Shown here piece after piece: positions 9,901 through 21,531 of a stretch of 64,000 nt of DNA. The notes beneath the pieces were generated by a model, which ran no database searches, was not told where the DNA came from, and saw nothing but the letters and a program-made list of their open reading frames with translations. Position 1 is the first letter of the stretch. Each line of letters starts with the position of its first letter. Position numbers and translations under genes: made by a program. The stretch lies in contig SSNU01000469.1 of assembly GCA_012064415.1 (NCBI GenBank), positions 62,001 through 126,000 of the forward strand, written 5' to 3'. Source of the DNA: Gyrodactylus bullatarudis. Lineage: Eukaryota; Platyhelminthes; Monogenea; Gyrodactylidea; Gyrodactylidae.

Positions 9901-12900
9901 TTCTTTTGCCAAAAAGCTGAATCCAACACTGCTCAATGTTCACTTCACCAATATTTCCATTAAAAGTATCATTATTGCCAATTTCTAGAGCTTCATGAAT
10001 CAGCCTTTTTCTAAAGTTTTTTTGTACTGTGCTTTGCTGTGCTGTGAGACATGGCTCAATCTTCTTGAAATTGTATAACCTATATTTTGATACCAGGTTT
10101 GAGGTAATTAAGATGAATTTCAATTTTCTTGCGTTCTGATTGGTCAATCATAAAAATGTGCAAGGGATAAAATCCTCCCGCTCAATCGATGGTTTGAATG
10201 TATACTGCTTGACTTTAGAATTATACAATAATATTCTTGATAAAGTTCGAAAAAATAATCACTAAAAATGAATTTTCCACGTTAGTTTGTATTTCTCAAG
10301 ATTAGCATTTAAATAAAATAATCCTGATTTCAGGAATGTTTAAAAATCTTTAATAGAAATCACATGATAAGAGAATCAATTCAATCTATAAAACTAAACT
10401 CTTTTGGATCAGTAAAAAGCTTACTAGAGAATACTTTTGGGAAGATGGAGAGAATCTATCATTGAATCGAGTCTCTCAGAGGCCTCAAAGTAAAAATCTG
10501 CATTCGAGATTCCCTCTACCTGAATCAAGTCTTCCCCTTCGTCTTGGCTTTCGAAAGTAAACTTTGAGCTTTCTGATAGATAAATCTCATCTCGAATCTT
10601 TCTAAGGTGCATTTTTATCTCGGGACAAATTTGACCATTGGAAATACTAAGTAAATGCCTGGAGAGGATATGGAAAATGTCATGAGAAAGTTGCTTGACA
10701 GAAATAGGCTTACTTGAGAATCAAATGGAAATAGACATCTTCACAATTCAAATTGAGAATTGTTCGGAACAAGGATAGAGTTACAATTCCAGCCTGAATT
10801 AAAATATTAGCAAAATTAAATTTTTCAGCAAAGAAAAATGTAATTACTGCAAGACAAGTATTTGGTCAACAATTTGGTGCAAAGTCTAAAGGGTTTTTTC
10901 GACTCAACTCGATAATAAAAATTAAAAGATGATTCAAGACAAAAATTACTCAAATCAACAACATGATCGAAATAAAGTTTTATTTCGCTTCTCACTAGAC
11001 ACAACATCAAATAATATATATTTATGCCTGATAATTAACAAGGTTAGCTTTCTTTGGAAAATTGAAAATCTATAGACTATATAATTTAATGTGGAAATAC
11101 AATAGAGGAGATATCTATCTCTCTTAGGTTCAGGTAACTTGAAGATTTAAATTACTCGTATAAGTTTTTCACCTTGAACTCCTGAGTGACAATACACGAC
11201 GAGGAAAGTTACTCATTTATTTTTAAATTTGAATACAGCTAGAAAGCAGTTTATGAGAATAATTCAAGGGGATTTTAAGAATGCAACTTATCAAGTCAAT
11301 TAATTGTTCATTGAAATTATAATAGTTCTTCAGGAAACTATTGTAGTTTGATTCTCTTCTAGTTTTTAATACAAGATTAATGATGAAGAGAAATATTTTG
11401 AATATTTATTAGTTGACCTTGCATGTTTCAAAACTAAACGTATTATGAGACGGAAGCCAAATTTGGAGAAATAGTTTTAATATTCTGATTGAAACGGTAG
11501 TTATTGATTCTCGTTAGGTTTCAATTTTCAACCAACTGGGAAAGATTTAAACAAATTATGACTAGGAAGAAGAAGGGAATAGAAGATTCTACGAATAGAT
11601 TATAATTAGACATGCGCATAAAAAGACACACAACCAAGTTTGTTGCAATTTTTAATAAATAAATCTCATTGATTATAATCAATAATTATTAATCAATTAT
11701 AATTATTCAGACATGCAGGTATATCAAGGATACTAATAAAATTCGAAATATGAATAAAAATACCAAGAATATATGTGAAATTTGGGATGAATAAGTAAGT
11801 CAAGAGAGATTGAAAAGTATGATAAATTTTCCTTCTTTTTCTAATCAATATTCCAATATAAAATGAATCAGTTTAAAATTGAGATAAAAAATTTAAGTAG
11901 GAAGAGAACAAGATTAACTCAAGGACTATATGTCAAATTTTTATAGGCACTTTCAAGTTAAAAGTTTTAACCAGACATGCATGATCAACTCTGTACTTGT
12001 ATATTTGAGAATTTTGAATAATTTTTATTTTCTGGTCACTAATTAGTAATTAGCAAATAATATATTTTAACTTGTAGGTCTACTCTTGTTATGTTAAAGC
12101 AGGACAGTCATTGCAAATGCTTTTTTTCAACTGATTTATTGAAGATGAACAGTAAATAATATTTTGACAAATGTGATTTTTTTTTCTGTTTTAGAGAGAA
12201 CCATTTGGATGATTATAGTCTCAACAATCATTGAGATTAACATTTCTATAATTTGTGTTAACAAACATTTTAATTCGAGACAAGGGATTTTGATCGATAC
12301 TTTGTGTGAATTCATTATTCCTCTATAACGAGTTTGAGACTCATTAAAAAGCTAATTTATTTCTTGTTGAACCCATAATTATGGAAGTAATGGGAATAAC
12401 AAAACAATCCTCTTGGACAAAGTTGCAATTAATTTATGACTAGCTTCCTGAAGAATTACTCCAAGATAATAAATAATTTTAGTTTTAATACTTTACAAGA
12501 GAAGTAGAAGAAAGATTTAAATTCTTTTTTTTTGTGCAGAGCAACTTGTTATTATCAAAAATTTATCATCATTCACTGAAAGGAAATAAAAAAGCATCGA
12601 TAAAATGTGGTGAGGATGAGAAACAAGTGGAACAGGAGAGATTGTAAAAAGTAAGATGACCTTTAAACATTCACGTGGAAAAGTTTTTTAATACCCTTTT
12701 CCAGACTTACTTGATATTGAACATCAGTAAAATTCTAAATGTGAACACATGAACCCTTAATCATGATCAGAAATGATATGATGATATTCAATTATCAATA
12801 AAAAATCAATGAGCATGCATTTCTCATGTTTAGAACATACAAAGAAGAGTTGAAAATAACCAGTTTCATAAAATACTTACATTTCCATTGGAATTAATAC

Positions 12901-14163
12901 GATTGAGTAAGGTTTGGAGAATTTCAAATCGCCCATAGTGTCCCATCAGAATGAATTGAAGTGATGTTGCCAGGAGCTTAGGATCAGCAAGAACAGATAC
13001 CAGTCTAATGATCAACTCCAGGTAGGCTGTTGTTGCAACAACTTCATCTAATGAGGTCTAATAAGGAAATAAAGAGTCTTGTTTTATAAATACGAAAAAT
13101 GAAATTGCATACTTCATGAAGCGACGGAGCGATAACAGGAACTAGAAATCCTTTTCTGAAAATTCGAACCAAATCACCAATCAACTGTTGATGGGAAAGC
13201 TGAAATAGTTTATGAGTTAATTTTGAACAAGTCGAATTTTAAATTTTAACATACTTTAGTCAATAAAGTTAGGAACTCATTTATCTTTACAAACATGAAC
13301 AAAGATCTATTAACGTTCTTCTTCATATCTACAGCAGGTATGAGTTTTTGATCTCTTCCAAATAGTGTACCATATTTACAGACAATTTCCAATTGTTCCA
13401 TTGGAAGAATACGAGGCAGCCGAGAATAATATCCGCATAGGCTGCAAATAACTATTTTTGCAAAATAAGAATCTTTCAACAAATATGCTAAAATGTCAGG
13501 ATACTTAAGAGACATTTTAGCAATTATTATAAGAGCATCTTGTGCATTTGATGAAGCTTCATTTGGATCATTCAATAGCGAAAGAACTACATCAAATATG
13601 ATGAATTCATTTTCGAATAATTTTGATGATATGTTTTTAATATTTTGATATATTTGATCTGATTTGTTAACACTTATCACAATGTTCAAGGCCAGACAGC
13701 TAATTTCATGAGAATACTTGAGAGATGGTCTTCTCTTATAAAGATGAATAAGTCTTACAACCGGAATCGAGACTGAAGGTATATTGAGATAATACTCTTG
13801 ATAATCTAGAATCAGTTCATTAAAAATTTTGAATGAGTTCACAAGGATATAATTAACAAGAGTTGACTGAGAGTTTTCATTTATAATAGAAATCCACGAT
13901 ACAATCCGGTCGAATAGGCATTGATCAATGGAAAATTTTAGCAGAAATCCCATTTTTGAACTATTAACGTTTTCATGCTTTAGCATCCTAAAGATGTGGT
14001 CAAGATGCTTTAATATAGCTTCGGCTATAGATGACTTGTTTTGCAATTTATCTTTCATCAAGCCAAGAGCCTGTAACCAGTGACTCTGAAAGGCATCGAA
14101 CAAAACGCATTCAGGAGTCTGCTGAAATGCTTTCGAATAAGCATTGGAAGTTTCAATTTCCAT
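6923..14163 (-). CDS. FHIP1: FHIP1 homologue (FTS-Hook-FHIP complex subunit, FAM160A family)
   Basis: FHIP1 links the dynein adaptor Hook to early endosomes. Eight exons keep one frame of 914 residues: 13255-14163, 13113-13199, 12881-13057, 10714-10793, 10435-10658, 7460-8301, 7305-7398, 6923-7254. N-terminal alpha-solenoid marks include AQDALIIIAKMSLKYPDILA, the GFLVPVIAPSLHETSLDEVV stretch, and TLSLFRTILNLNCEDVYFHL. The C-terminal half has GPFLSVLFTRIFNMTQNNFY and NVIFSALLFQEIIHSLS, both family signatures. Two introns exceed 2 kb. The one from 8302 to 10434 carries a DNA transposon; the other (10794-12880) shows no recognisable feature. The donor at 10434 (GTATTC) is weaker than a nearby GTAAGC, but only it keeps frame. 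Divergent with SDHAF2. Confidence 0.9.
8820..9628 (+). pseudogene. Transposase remnant, CENP-B/Tigger (DDE_1) type
   Basis: One frame runs from the ATG at 8820 to TAA at about 9626, broken by in-frame TAG codons near 9159 and 9386. It contains two helix-turn-helix-like blocks (LLNQGIISKEICTRLNVSMS and DRLKIAEKVGTTNSKKIANQ), typical of the CENP-B/Tc5 DNA-binding region. They are followed by a DDE fragment: KNAWMTREIFQEWL, then LLLLENFNGH. In the family the second block usually reads LLLDNxxGH, so the catalytic Asp appears to be Glu. The stretch between is too short for a full DDE domain, so the gene is internally deleted and inactive. Confidence 0.75.
9632..9760 (-). repeat. Repeat shared in opposite orientation with 49.25-49.38 kb
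   Basis: Read on the minus strand, this carries CTGAAGA (forward 9712-9718), a GGCGTG/CACCGTC stem, and AAAACG, closely matching the plus strand near 49262-49297. Here the GAAA of the other copy is AAAA. It is inserted near the 3' end of the transposase remnant. Confidence 0.7.
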
Positions 14164-14296
14164 TCATCGCCCTTAACTAGGAGTCTTTGCAAATTAATTC
14201 AATAAATTATTGACTCATATATTGAGAAATTTTGAATTTTTATTTACTTTTTATCATACTTAAACTAAAGTTCCCCAAAGTATATTTTTGTTTAAA
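14164..14296. promoter_or_regulatory. 133-bp head-to-head region between FHIP1 and SDHAF2
   Basis: The start codons of two oppositely transcribed conserved genes lie 133 bp apart, implying a shared or back-to-back promoter. No specific site can be assigned from sequence alone. Confidence 0.6.
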
Positions 14297-14704
14297 ATGT
14301 TGAGAGTCTCGAAATATTATCTCAATTTTCCTAAGAATGTCAGGCCCATTGGCAGCATCATTGCACTCTCAAGAAATTTCTCAAGTCTTGATAATGATTC
14401 GATTAAAAATTTAAAATCACGACTTCTGTATCAGAGTCGTAAAAGAGGAATGCTTGAAAATTGCTTGCTCTTTTCACATTTTTCCAACAAATATCTCAAT
14501 AGTTTTACGAACGAGCAACTCAAGGAATATGATATCATTTTAAATGAGCCATCGAACGATTGGGATATTTATTACTGGATAACAGGCAAAAATCCGATTC
14601 CAGAAAGGTACAATAATAGTGTCATGAAGTTGATGGTTGAATTTGCCAAGAATAACGAGAAGGAAATGAGAAATGAACAACCCAAAGTCATAGATTTGAA
14701 ATAA
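14297..14704 (+). CDS. SDHAF2: Succinate dehydrogenase assembly factor 2 (SDHAF2/Sdh5)
   Basis: SDHAF2 promotes covalent FAD attachment to the SdhA subunit of mitochondrial complex II. The intronless ORF encodes 135 residues. The first 30 or so are basic and hydrophobic (MLRVSKYYLNFPKNVRP), consistent with a mitochondrial presequence. Family signatures are LKSRLLYQSRKRGMLENCLL, with the conserved R-x-x-RGMLE, and YDIILNEPSNDWDIYYWITG. Length and order match the family. I chose the ATG at 14297; a TTG lies 9 bp upstream. It is divergently transcribed from FHIP1 and followed by a long gene-free region. Confidence 0.95.
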   Translation: MLRVSKYYLNFPKNVRPIGSIIALSRNFSSLDNDSIKNLKSRLLYQSRKRGMLENCLLFSHFSNKYLNSFTNEQLKEYDIILNEPSNDWDIYYWITGKNPIPERYNNSVMKLMVEFAKNNEKEMRNEQPKVIDLK

Positions 14705-17700
14705 AATATTAGATTATCACAATTGATTTGAATTCCCAAAAATTTCAGAGATACTCTCTTAAATTAATGTGAGTCTGAGACTCTTGATAGAAACAGTTTG
14801 TAGAAAACTTATTATTATTATATTTATAAGAAAAAATATGAGACTAATGAATCATTAGTAATGATAAAATTAAAAATTAATTAAATTTTAGGATCGTTTC
14901 TGTTAATTTTAGTTATTCCAATATGCCTACAAGAGAATTTAGGGAAAATGGGCCATGCACGACTATGCATGAGATTGCAAACGAATTTTCAGTAATTTAG
15001 TCTTTAGGACAAGTGTTTTGTTAAGTAGGCACGTGAACATCAAGTTGTTCCGTCGGAGACAGCAAGAATTCTTTGCATTGAATCTGGAGAGAGATTGAGA
15101 TGGCCGCCAGTCTAAGTATCCAGAGAGGAAAAAGTTGAGCCTTCGATAGCAGGATGCCGTAAGAGAGAAGGCCGAAGCAATACCGAAGAAATCTTCTCAG
15201 AATTTTCTCAAGTTCATCCCTGACTTAGTTCAACATTGTTCATGCAGCAAGGCGAAATTTATTAGATCACCTAGCAAAAATTTAACCATTTATTCGCAAA
15301 TAAATTGGTCTGATCGTACAAGACTGAAACTCTGAAGAAAATCTATTCATCAAAAATTTTTCTATCAGATTTGGATTGAAGTTTTTAATTTAAAGATAGT
15401 GACTATTAGTGAGATTTTTGAAAAATTCTAAACTTTTTTATTTCAGATGCCTCTATTTTCTAAGAAGTCATACCGAAAAAGTCTTTTACAAAGCTCTTTT
15501 ATCATTCCCTCATATTTTTAGACTTCCTTACTTTTATTCTAAAAGTTTTAGATAGGAAGGGTTCATCCATTTTGTTGGGTATAATGGCTGTATCTGGGTT
15601 ATAAGTTATAACTTATGATCTTAATCAGATCATTTGAATTTTTTAATGGACCTTTGTAAGAACGAATCTTGACTTATGATTCTTGAGGCCTATTCTGTAT
15701 TAAATATTGTTCAATTATAATTGAATCTATTTTCCCATAACTACTTTAAAGTACACACATCCAATTGAACAAAGATAAGTAATTTGATATTAAACAAATA
15801 AACTGAATATTTTATTTAATCTATTACTAAGAGATTATTCTGCTAAAATAAACGAACATTAATGAACAGAATAATATTTCTATTTATTGTAAATAAAACA
15901 CCATGCAGTAATATTATCTTATTTCTAAAATTAATGACAGTTTATTTACTAAACTTTTTCCAATTTTGGGTGTGTAATATTTACCCAGACCATTGCTATT
16001 GAGCTATTTTCAAGTTTAAACTACGCTAATAACTTACTTTTGGTAACACTTAAATTATTTTTTACAAAATAAAACTACTGAAAATTTGAGACAGTAAATA
16101 AAAAATGAGTCAAATCTCAGTCTTTTTTGATTAGAAGGATTATTTTTGATCAACGAATGCTCAAGGAATGTAATACATAATAATGAGTGAATAAAATGTT
16201 TGTACAAACCTTTATTATAAAAATATATTTGTCTAAATAATAGACCGAAATTTAATTCAGATTTTGCTTTTTTATCTCCATAAACTGTATGTTGAATAAA
16301 CATGCTTTTTTCAGTTGTATTTTGAAAAAACATTTCATTTTCCATGGTTGCAATGAAAATTTTTTTTTCATTATCCGAATGAATTGAAAATTATTTTCAA
16401 ATGCAATTTCTTGAAAGCATAACAAAAACCTTTTCGCAATATAAAGTTTTATGTGAAAATGATGAAGAAACAGTTTGTATTGAAAGGGAAAATTGTTATA
16501 AAAATGTATGTTCAGTGTCTACATGTAATAATAACATGTGAAATACCCTCGAGGTATTTTCTTGAAAAACACCATATTTTGAAATAATATATCTTCTTAA
16601 TTTTAAATTTATTAACAAGTAGAAAACTTGTAGAAAATACGAGTTGTGCAACAGAAATAAAACCAAGATTATATTCTGTATTTAATAATAATTTAAAGAG
16701 ACACTTGATCGTGATTGCATCTGGACAGATATCTCTCTCTCTCTCTCTCTCGTATAATTTATGAATACAGTTTTGTTTTTAGGCCATGATGTTAGAATAT
16801 GTTATTAATACAACTATAGAAGTATCAGCTAATTAAACGCATGAAATCGCTTCATTTGTATTCTATATATATATATACGCAGAGATGAATGGAAATATTT
16901 AGTTCTGGGTTAGAATAATAATAATAATAATACTGTATTGTATAATGTATGTTTTTCAAATATTAAAAATCTTTTTAAAAATTCCAGTTATTCAGCTGAA
17001 CAAACATGCATGTAAATGTGTGTGTATTCTATACTCTAATATGGAAATGTATCCTCTTTTATTATGTTATCGAAAAAAGAGGGAGTATCATCATGTAATA
17101 ACCATCCTGCATTAGCTACTGATACTGTATGTACTGTATTAGTTATGTATTTATTAATAATAATAATCATTTTTAAGAGTAGCAGTATTTTATGTTTGTA
17201 CTCCTGGAATGATTGAATGAGCTGAAAATGAAAGAGAAAAGAGATAATTTACACTGCAGTCTGTCAGCCTATAAAATATAGTCATCATCCAACTCTCATG
17301 AGCTAGCTTTTTCTTGGTACTTTTTATTAACTAATTCTGGATGCTCTTTTTTAAACAAGAAAAGAGTCAACACAAATACCAAGAAATTCAATGGACAAGT
17401 AATTGAATTATAACATTTAATTTGAATTAATAGACTTTTAAAGTAGATCATGTCCATAACTAGGTTTAGGAAAACAAAAATTAAATCAAATAAATGTACT
17501 AAATACTAATCCCTATTGATTTTTTTTGTTCCAAGTTAAATACCTAACCATGTCAGTTAAGTCAGTTAAGAAACAGAAAAAGAATGCTAAATTAAAAAAT
17601 CTCTTTAGAAAATTACAATCTGCTATTTTTTGACTTTATTCAGAGCCTTTATAGTAAATAAATTTAGTTTATTTATCCGAATCAAAGTTTAATCTTGATA

Positions 17701-19361
17701 CAGTTGTTAAATTATTCATTGTGTTTAGTGGTTTTATCTTATCCCAAAGGATAAATGTTTGTAGCTCATTCTGGTGTTGTTTTTAAATGTGTAGATAAAA
17801 AAATGCAGAAACATCCTTGAATGGAACACTTTTTGTTTATTTTTTTATTGTTCTTCATATTCTAAAAGCTGCCTTTATTTATTCAGAGAAAAATAATTGT
17901 GTCCTGGCTCGGATAATAAAATAAGCAAGATGCCAATTTGTTGAAGGAACTTACAGATGCCAAATACTGCAATTCAATAGTTAATCAAAGATTTATTGAG
18001 GAATCTAAAACTTGAAAGTATCAACTCTTTGGGACCAGTTAAATCACACATTTGATTTAGTTTATAAGAAAATAAAAAACTATTAAATTCATGTAGTATG
18101 AATATCATACCCAGGACAGCTCTACAAAATTTAGGCCTGTCTAATACTCCGTCTTAAATTTTGAGAAAATAAAGAGTACTTTTAAATACGGAATGAAAAC
18201 TATTCTTAAACGTTTACTTTTACGTTAGATAAGATGCGAAAATGATAACGATAAAAACAGCATGCATATTTTGAGGGAGAAAAAGAGGGAATAGAAACAA
18301 TAAATAAATACATCTCTTTATTTCTTCAAAAGTTAAAAATAACCCAATATCACACAAGGTAGGAAAAGTAAGAAGAAATCATAAACAGAAATACACTAAG
18401 CCAGAATGTTAAAGACACAAAGGAATTTCCTTATTATTTTGATTAAACATTATTATTTTAAAATATACAAAATGTTTCTGAACTCATTAGATAAGATATG
18501 TCAAAAATTGTTATTTTCTTTTTCAATCATTATCATCTTATCTCTTCTTTCACTCATTGGGAGATGAACCTTTTGTATTTTATGTAACTTGAACATTCTT
18601 TTCACACTAAAGAACCTACTGCACTATCCTCTTTTAGGATATCTATTCAAACAAAATTAGAGGTCTGATAAGCAAGTATGATGAAATTATGAGGACGAAA
18701 CCAGTCTGACACCTATTTATCCTGAATTTGAATTGTATGTCAATAGGAAATCTAAAGTACACATGTGAGAACCCTACTTGAGTATGATGGCTTTCCTTAT
18801 TACATTACATATTTGTTTTTTGTTTATTCTAAACAACTCGTATTGTTTACTCAAACTGTTCTTCAAACCATGACGATGTGGTAATATAACAACAATAAGA
18901 GAGCACATACAAGAAATTTTTCAATCAAAATTCAAGAAGTATGCTTAGAATATAGACCAAATCCACCCCTAATTGTTGGTCATTGTATTATGAAAAAAAG
19001 AGCATTCAATATTTACGGTATTTACTATGAGTAGATGTATAGTTTTTATATAACATTAGTTAATTTGATATAGAGTTTACTCAAAAATACAAACTTTGTA
19101 AACAATCGCTTTTTTGTTTGAATAAATTCATTCTCATTCAACAAAAGACTAGAGCATAGTGTGCAAAATATTTTGAAATAAGAATGTTTATCGAATTCCT
19201 ATTTATTCAATGTTTAACATGAAGTCATTCTCTCGAATGCTTACTGTAAATCAGCAACAATAATACTCATTTTGAAAAAACTATTCAACGTAAGATTTCT
19301 AGTAAGTCAATGCTTATTACCTCTTTAACCGAATGACAAGAATTGCTTATTCTCAAGCTAA
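14705..19361. other. 4.6-kb gene-free region
   Basis: No ORF with a recognisable domain. Small ORFs such as 16055-16345 (minus) are A+T-rich with no conserved motif. Simple repeats occur: a CT run at 16732-16751, a TA run near 16867, and AAT repeats near 16916. Bases about 14930-15240 are noticeably less A+T-rich than their surroundings but contain only stop-interrupted frames. Confidence 0.5.
16732..16751. repeat. (CT)n microsatellite
   Basis: An uninterrupted CT dinucleotide run of about 20 bp read directly from the sequence. Confidence 0.9.
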
Positions 19362-19793
19362 TTGATATGAAGTTGGGAATCTATGATTTTTACGAAAACC
19401 TCGATTTTTTCATCAAGAATTCGAATTTGTTAAAGATTTTTTTGGAATCCTACTCATGTTACCCACCTGTACCATTTGAAGAAAAAAATTCTGAAAAAAA
19501 ATATTTAAAATAAATATGGTCATTTTTTAAAATTTTGATTTGGCGTCATAACCCCATTCTTTCGGACTTGGAGATGAAAATTTTTATTGATTTGAAAGTG
19601 AGAGGGTAATCAAAAGAGTTTTTTCTGGATCAAGATTAGACAAGAAAATCAATTCACATGAATCTGATCTTATGCATAATCACATTATGTTCAAATGTTT
19701 AAAGTGGGCAACATGAGTAGGATTCCAAAAAATCTTTAACGATGAAAAAATCGAGGTTTTCGTAAAAATCATAGATTCCCAACTTCATATCAA
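19362..19793. mobile_element. Foldback MITE, related to the 4.45-kb element
   Basis: The left arm begins TTGATATGAAGTTGGGAATC and is inverted at the right end (GATTCCCAACTTCATATCAA). The inverted arms extend about 100 bp, including CGAAAACCTCGATTTTTTCAT. The order of motifs and partial identity match the element at 4450-4850. There is no coding capacity. Confidence 0.8.
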
Positions 19794-19872
19794 CAACTTT
19801 ATTATTGTTTATAATGATCCTATGTCTAGCTGCTACAGAGATATATTTTATTTTGCGTTGATGAAAATTATT

Positions 19873-19962
19873 TTAACCCATTCGAACCCATTAAAATGCA
19901 GCGGTCGCCTAAAACTGTTGATTTTGGAGGTCGTATACGACCTCCGGGATCGAAGGGGTTAA
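19873..19962. mobile_element. 90-bp piggyBac-like MITE (TTAA ends)
   Basis: The unit is bounded by TTAA at 19873-19876 and 19959-19962, the target duplication typical of piggyBac. The left end reads CCCATTCGAACCC; the right end, reverse-complemented, reads CCCCTTCGATCCC. Inside is a perfect 20-bp palindrome at 19926-19945 (GGAGGTCGTATACGACCTCC). It is far richer in G+C than its surroundings. Confidence 0.7.
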
Positions 19963-20216
19963 AATTTCTGATGTAAATCTCACTAATTTGATTCACTTTG
20001 ATTAATTTTTTTCTCTACATTTTTTGATCTATACCCTGACTACTAAAATATAAATAATAAGTATAGTTAATGCAATTAACGAACATGACATTCTATTCAA
20101 CCTTATGATTACAAATTATGATGCTCCAACCTGGTAACAGGTTTGAGCCAATCAAAATTGAAAAAATAAGAACCAGTAATCTTTATTTCTTATTTTTTTT
20201 ATAACCCTATATATAT

Positions 20217-20268
20217 GGCATGTATCACACTGATGAGTATGCCCGAAATAAAGGCCCTTATTTGTGAA
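20217..20268 (+). ncRNA. Candidate hammerhead-type ribozyme motif in a repeat
   Basis: The order is TCACA (20225-20229), CTGATGA (20230-20236), eight bases, GAAA (20245-20248), then a hairpin ATAA..TTAT (20248-20251 with 20258-20261), one T (20262), then TGTGA (20263-20267). TCACA and TGTGA pair as stem I, ATAA/TTAT as stem III, and the core residues CUGANGA and GAAA are all present. That is the hammerhead type I layout with AUU as the cleavage triplet. Stem II (eight bases GTATGCCC) is weak, with only one obvious pair. An alternative fold pairs GGCAT (20217-20221) with ATGCC (20239-20243). Activity is unproven. Confidence 0.45.
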
Positions 20269-20846
20269 AATTGTGGCATCTCTTTCTTATTCTCTGTAAT
20301 TTTTTTCATTGAGCAGTCTCGAAATCAGAGTGAGGACTAAGATCATGGAACCGTTCATACTTATCCAATTGCAACTGTATATATGCAAGGAGCTGATTTC
20401 GAGACACCAAAAGAATTTTGCATGCTTATCGTCCCCGGAAAATGAATATCTTAAGGTCATTTAAAACAGTTTCTAATAAAAATATAACCATCTAACAGTA
20501 GTAGTATCTTTATCTAGTTAATAATACAATAACATTCAGCCATGACAACCAACATAAGAACAATAACAGAAATTTATGAATGTTATTCTTTTCTAATAAA
20601 TAATTATTTCAATATCATAAATTTGTTTAAAGATATAACCGGAAATGTTATGAATGAAAAAATAGGCCATTTTCCAATTTAAATTGATTTGTAAGTAAGT
20701 TTGAGTAGTGGGTACATTTCAAACAAATAAGTGTAATATAAAAATTATATTTTTGTAGAAGTTATCACGTATAAGCTCTGGGAGATTCCTGATTCTGTAA
20801 AATAAATTTCAAATGATTTTAATTTACAGAGATTTTACAGGTATTT

Positions 20847-21090
20847 TTAACCCTAGAACGGCATATCATGAAAATTGTATTTTCTGTAAATGGGAGTTTT
20901 GGAACCCCTTGTTAGAAAAAGACCAAAAATTGAGTTAAATAATGATTTATTTAGAACATTGGAAGCACAGGTTAATACAATGCTCATTACATATATTTTT
21001 TCCACAAATTTGACAACACTGTTCCATTTTTGAATCTTTTTTTCTATCACAATAGTTGCATGTAGCTCTTTTACCAGACTTTCGACTCCA
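20847..21090 (-). pseudogene. piggyBac transposase 3' remnant with terminal TTAA end
   Basis: On the minus strand, about 46 codons ending at TAA (20947-20949) encode a Cys/His cluster: ATCNYCDRKK, then CCQICGKNICNEHC, then CFQC. This is the C-terminal cysteine-rich DNA-binding domain of piggyBac transposases. About 96 bp beyond the stop is TTAA followed, on the plus strand, by CCCTAGAACGGCAT. That resembles the CCCTAGA start of known piggyBac ends. Nothing of the catalytic domain is recognisable upstream; a LINE fragment lies there instead. It is a dead 3' end. Confidence 0.7.
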
Positions 21091-21531
21091 AAGTTTGGAC
21101 CATATGTAATTCAATCTTCAGGTACGTTTTATTTTAAAAAATGCGAAAATATAAAAATTATTTACAGCAAAAAACTAGAATAAAATTCTTATATGTATCA
21201 AGTATCGTTTGTCATGGTATTTCATTTTGTAAATTAATTTTTATCATAACATCATTTTTGTTTTAAAGAAAAAGTTCAACCTCTAAATTTTGAATCATTT
21301 CCCTTTGTGATAATCAATGAAATTCAAATCTTTCGATTCACCACATTAATGACGAATTTCTGTAGCCGAATTATTTATTTGGGATACCCTTCCTTATCCT
21401 TTCATGGATACCACTCAACACGGCTTCTTAACCCTCGCTCTGGATATTCAATTGTGCTTATGGGAGATTCAATACAAATGGTGGTGTAAAGACCCTCATA
21501 TCCAGAGCGAGGATTAAAAGGTTTTAGTACC

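Larger units (their letters stand above)
8358..10193. mobile_element. Decayed pogo/Tc5-like DNA transposon with 151-bp terminal inverted repeats
   Basis: Bases 8358-8508 are the near-exact reverse complement of 10043-10193. The ends read ACCATCGATTGAGCGGGAGG. Between them lies a transposase remnant on the plus strand. The element sits in an FHIP1 intron. No clear target-site duplication is visible (flanks ATAT and TTGA). A second repeat (about 9632-9760) is embedded in its 3' part. Confidence 0.8.
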
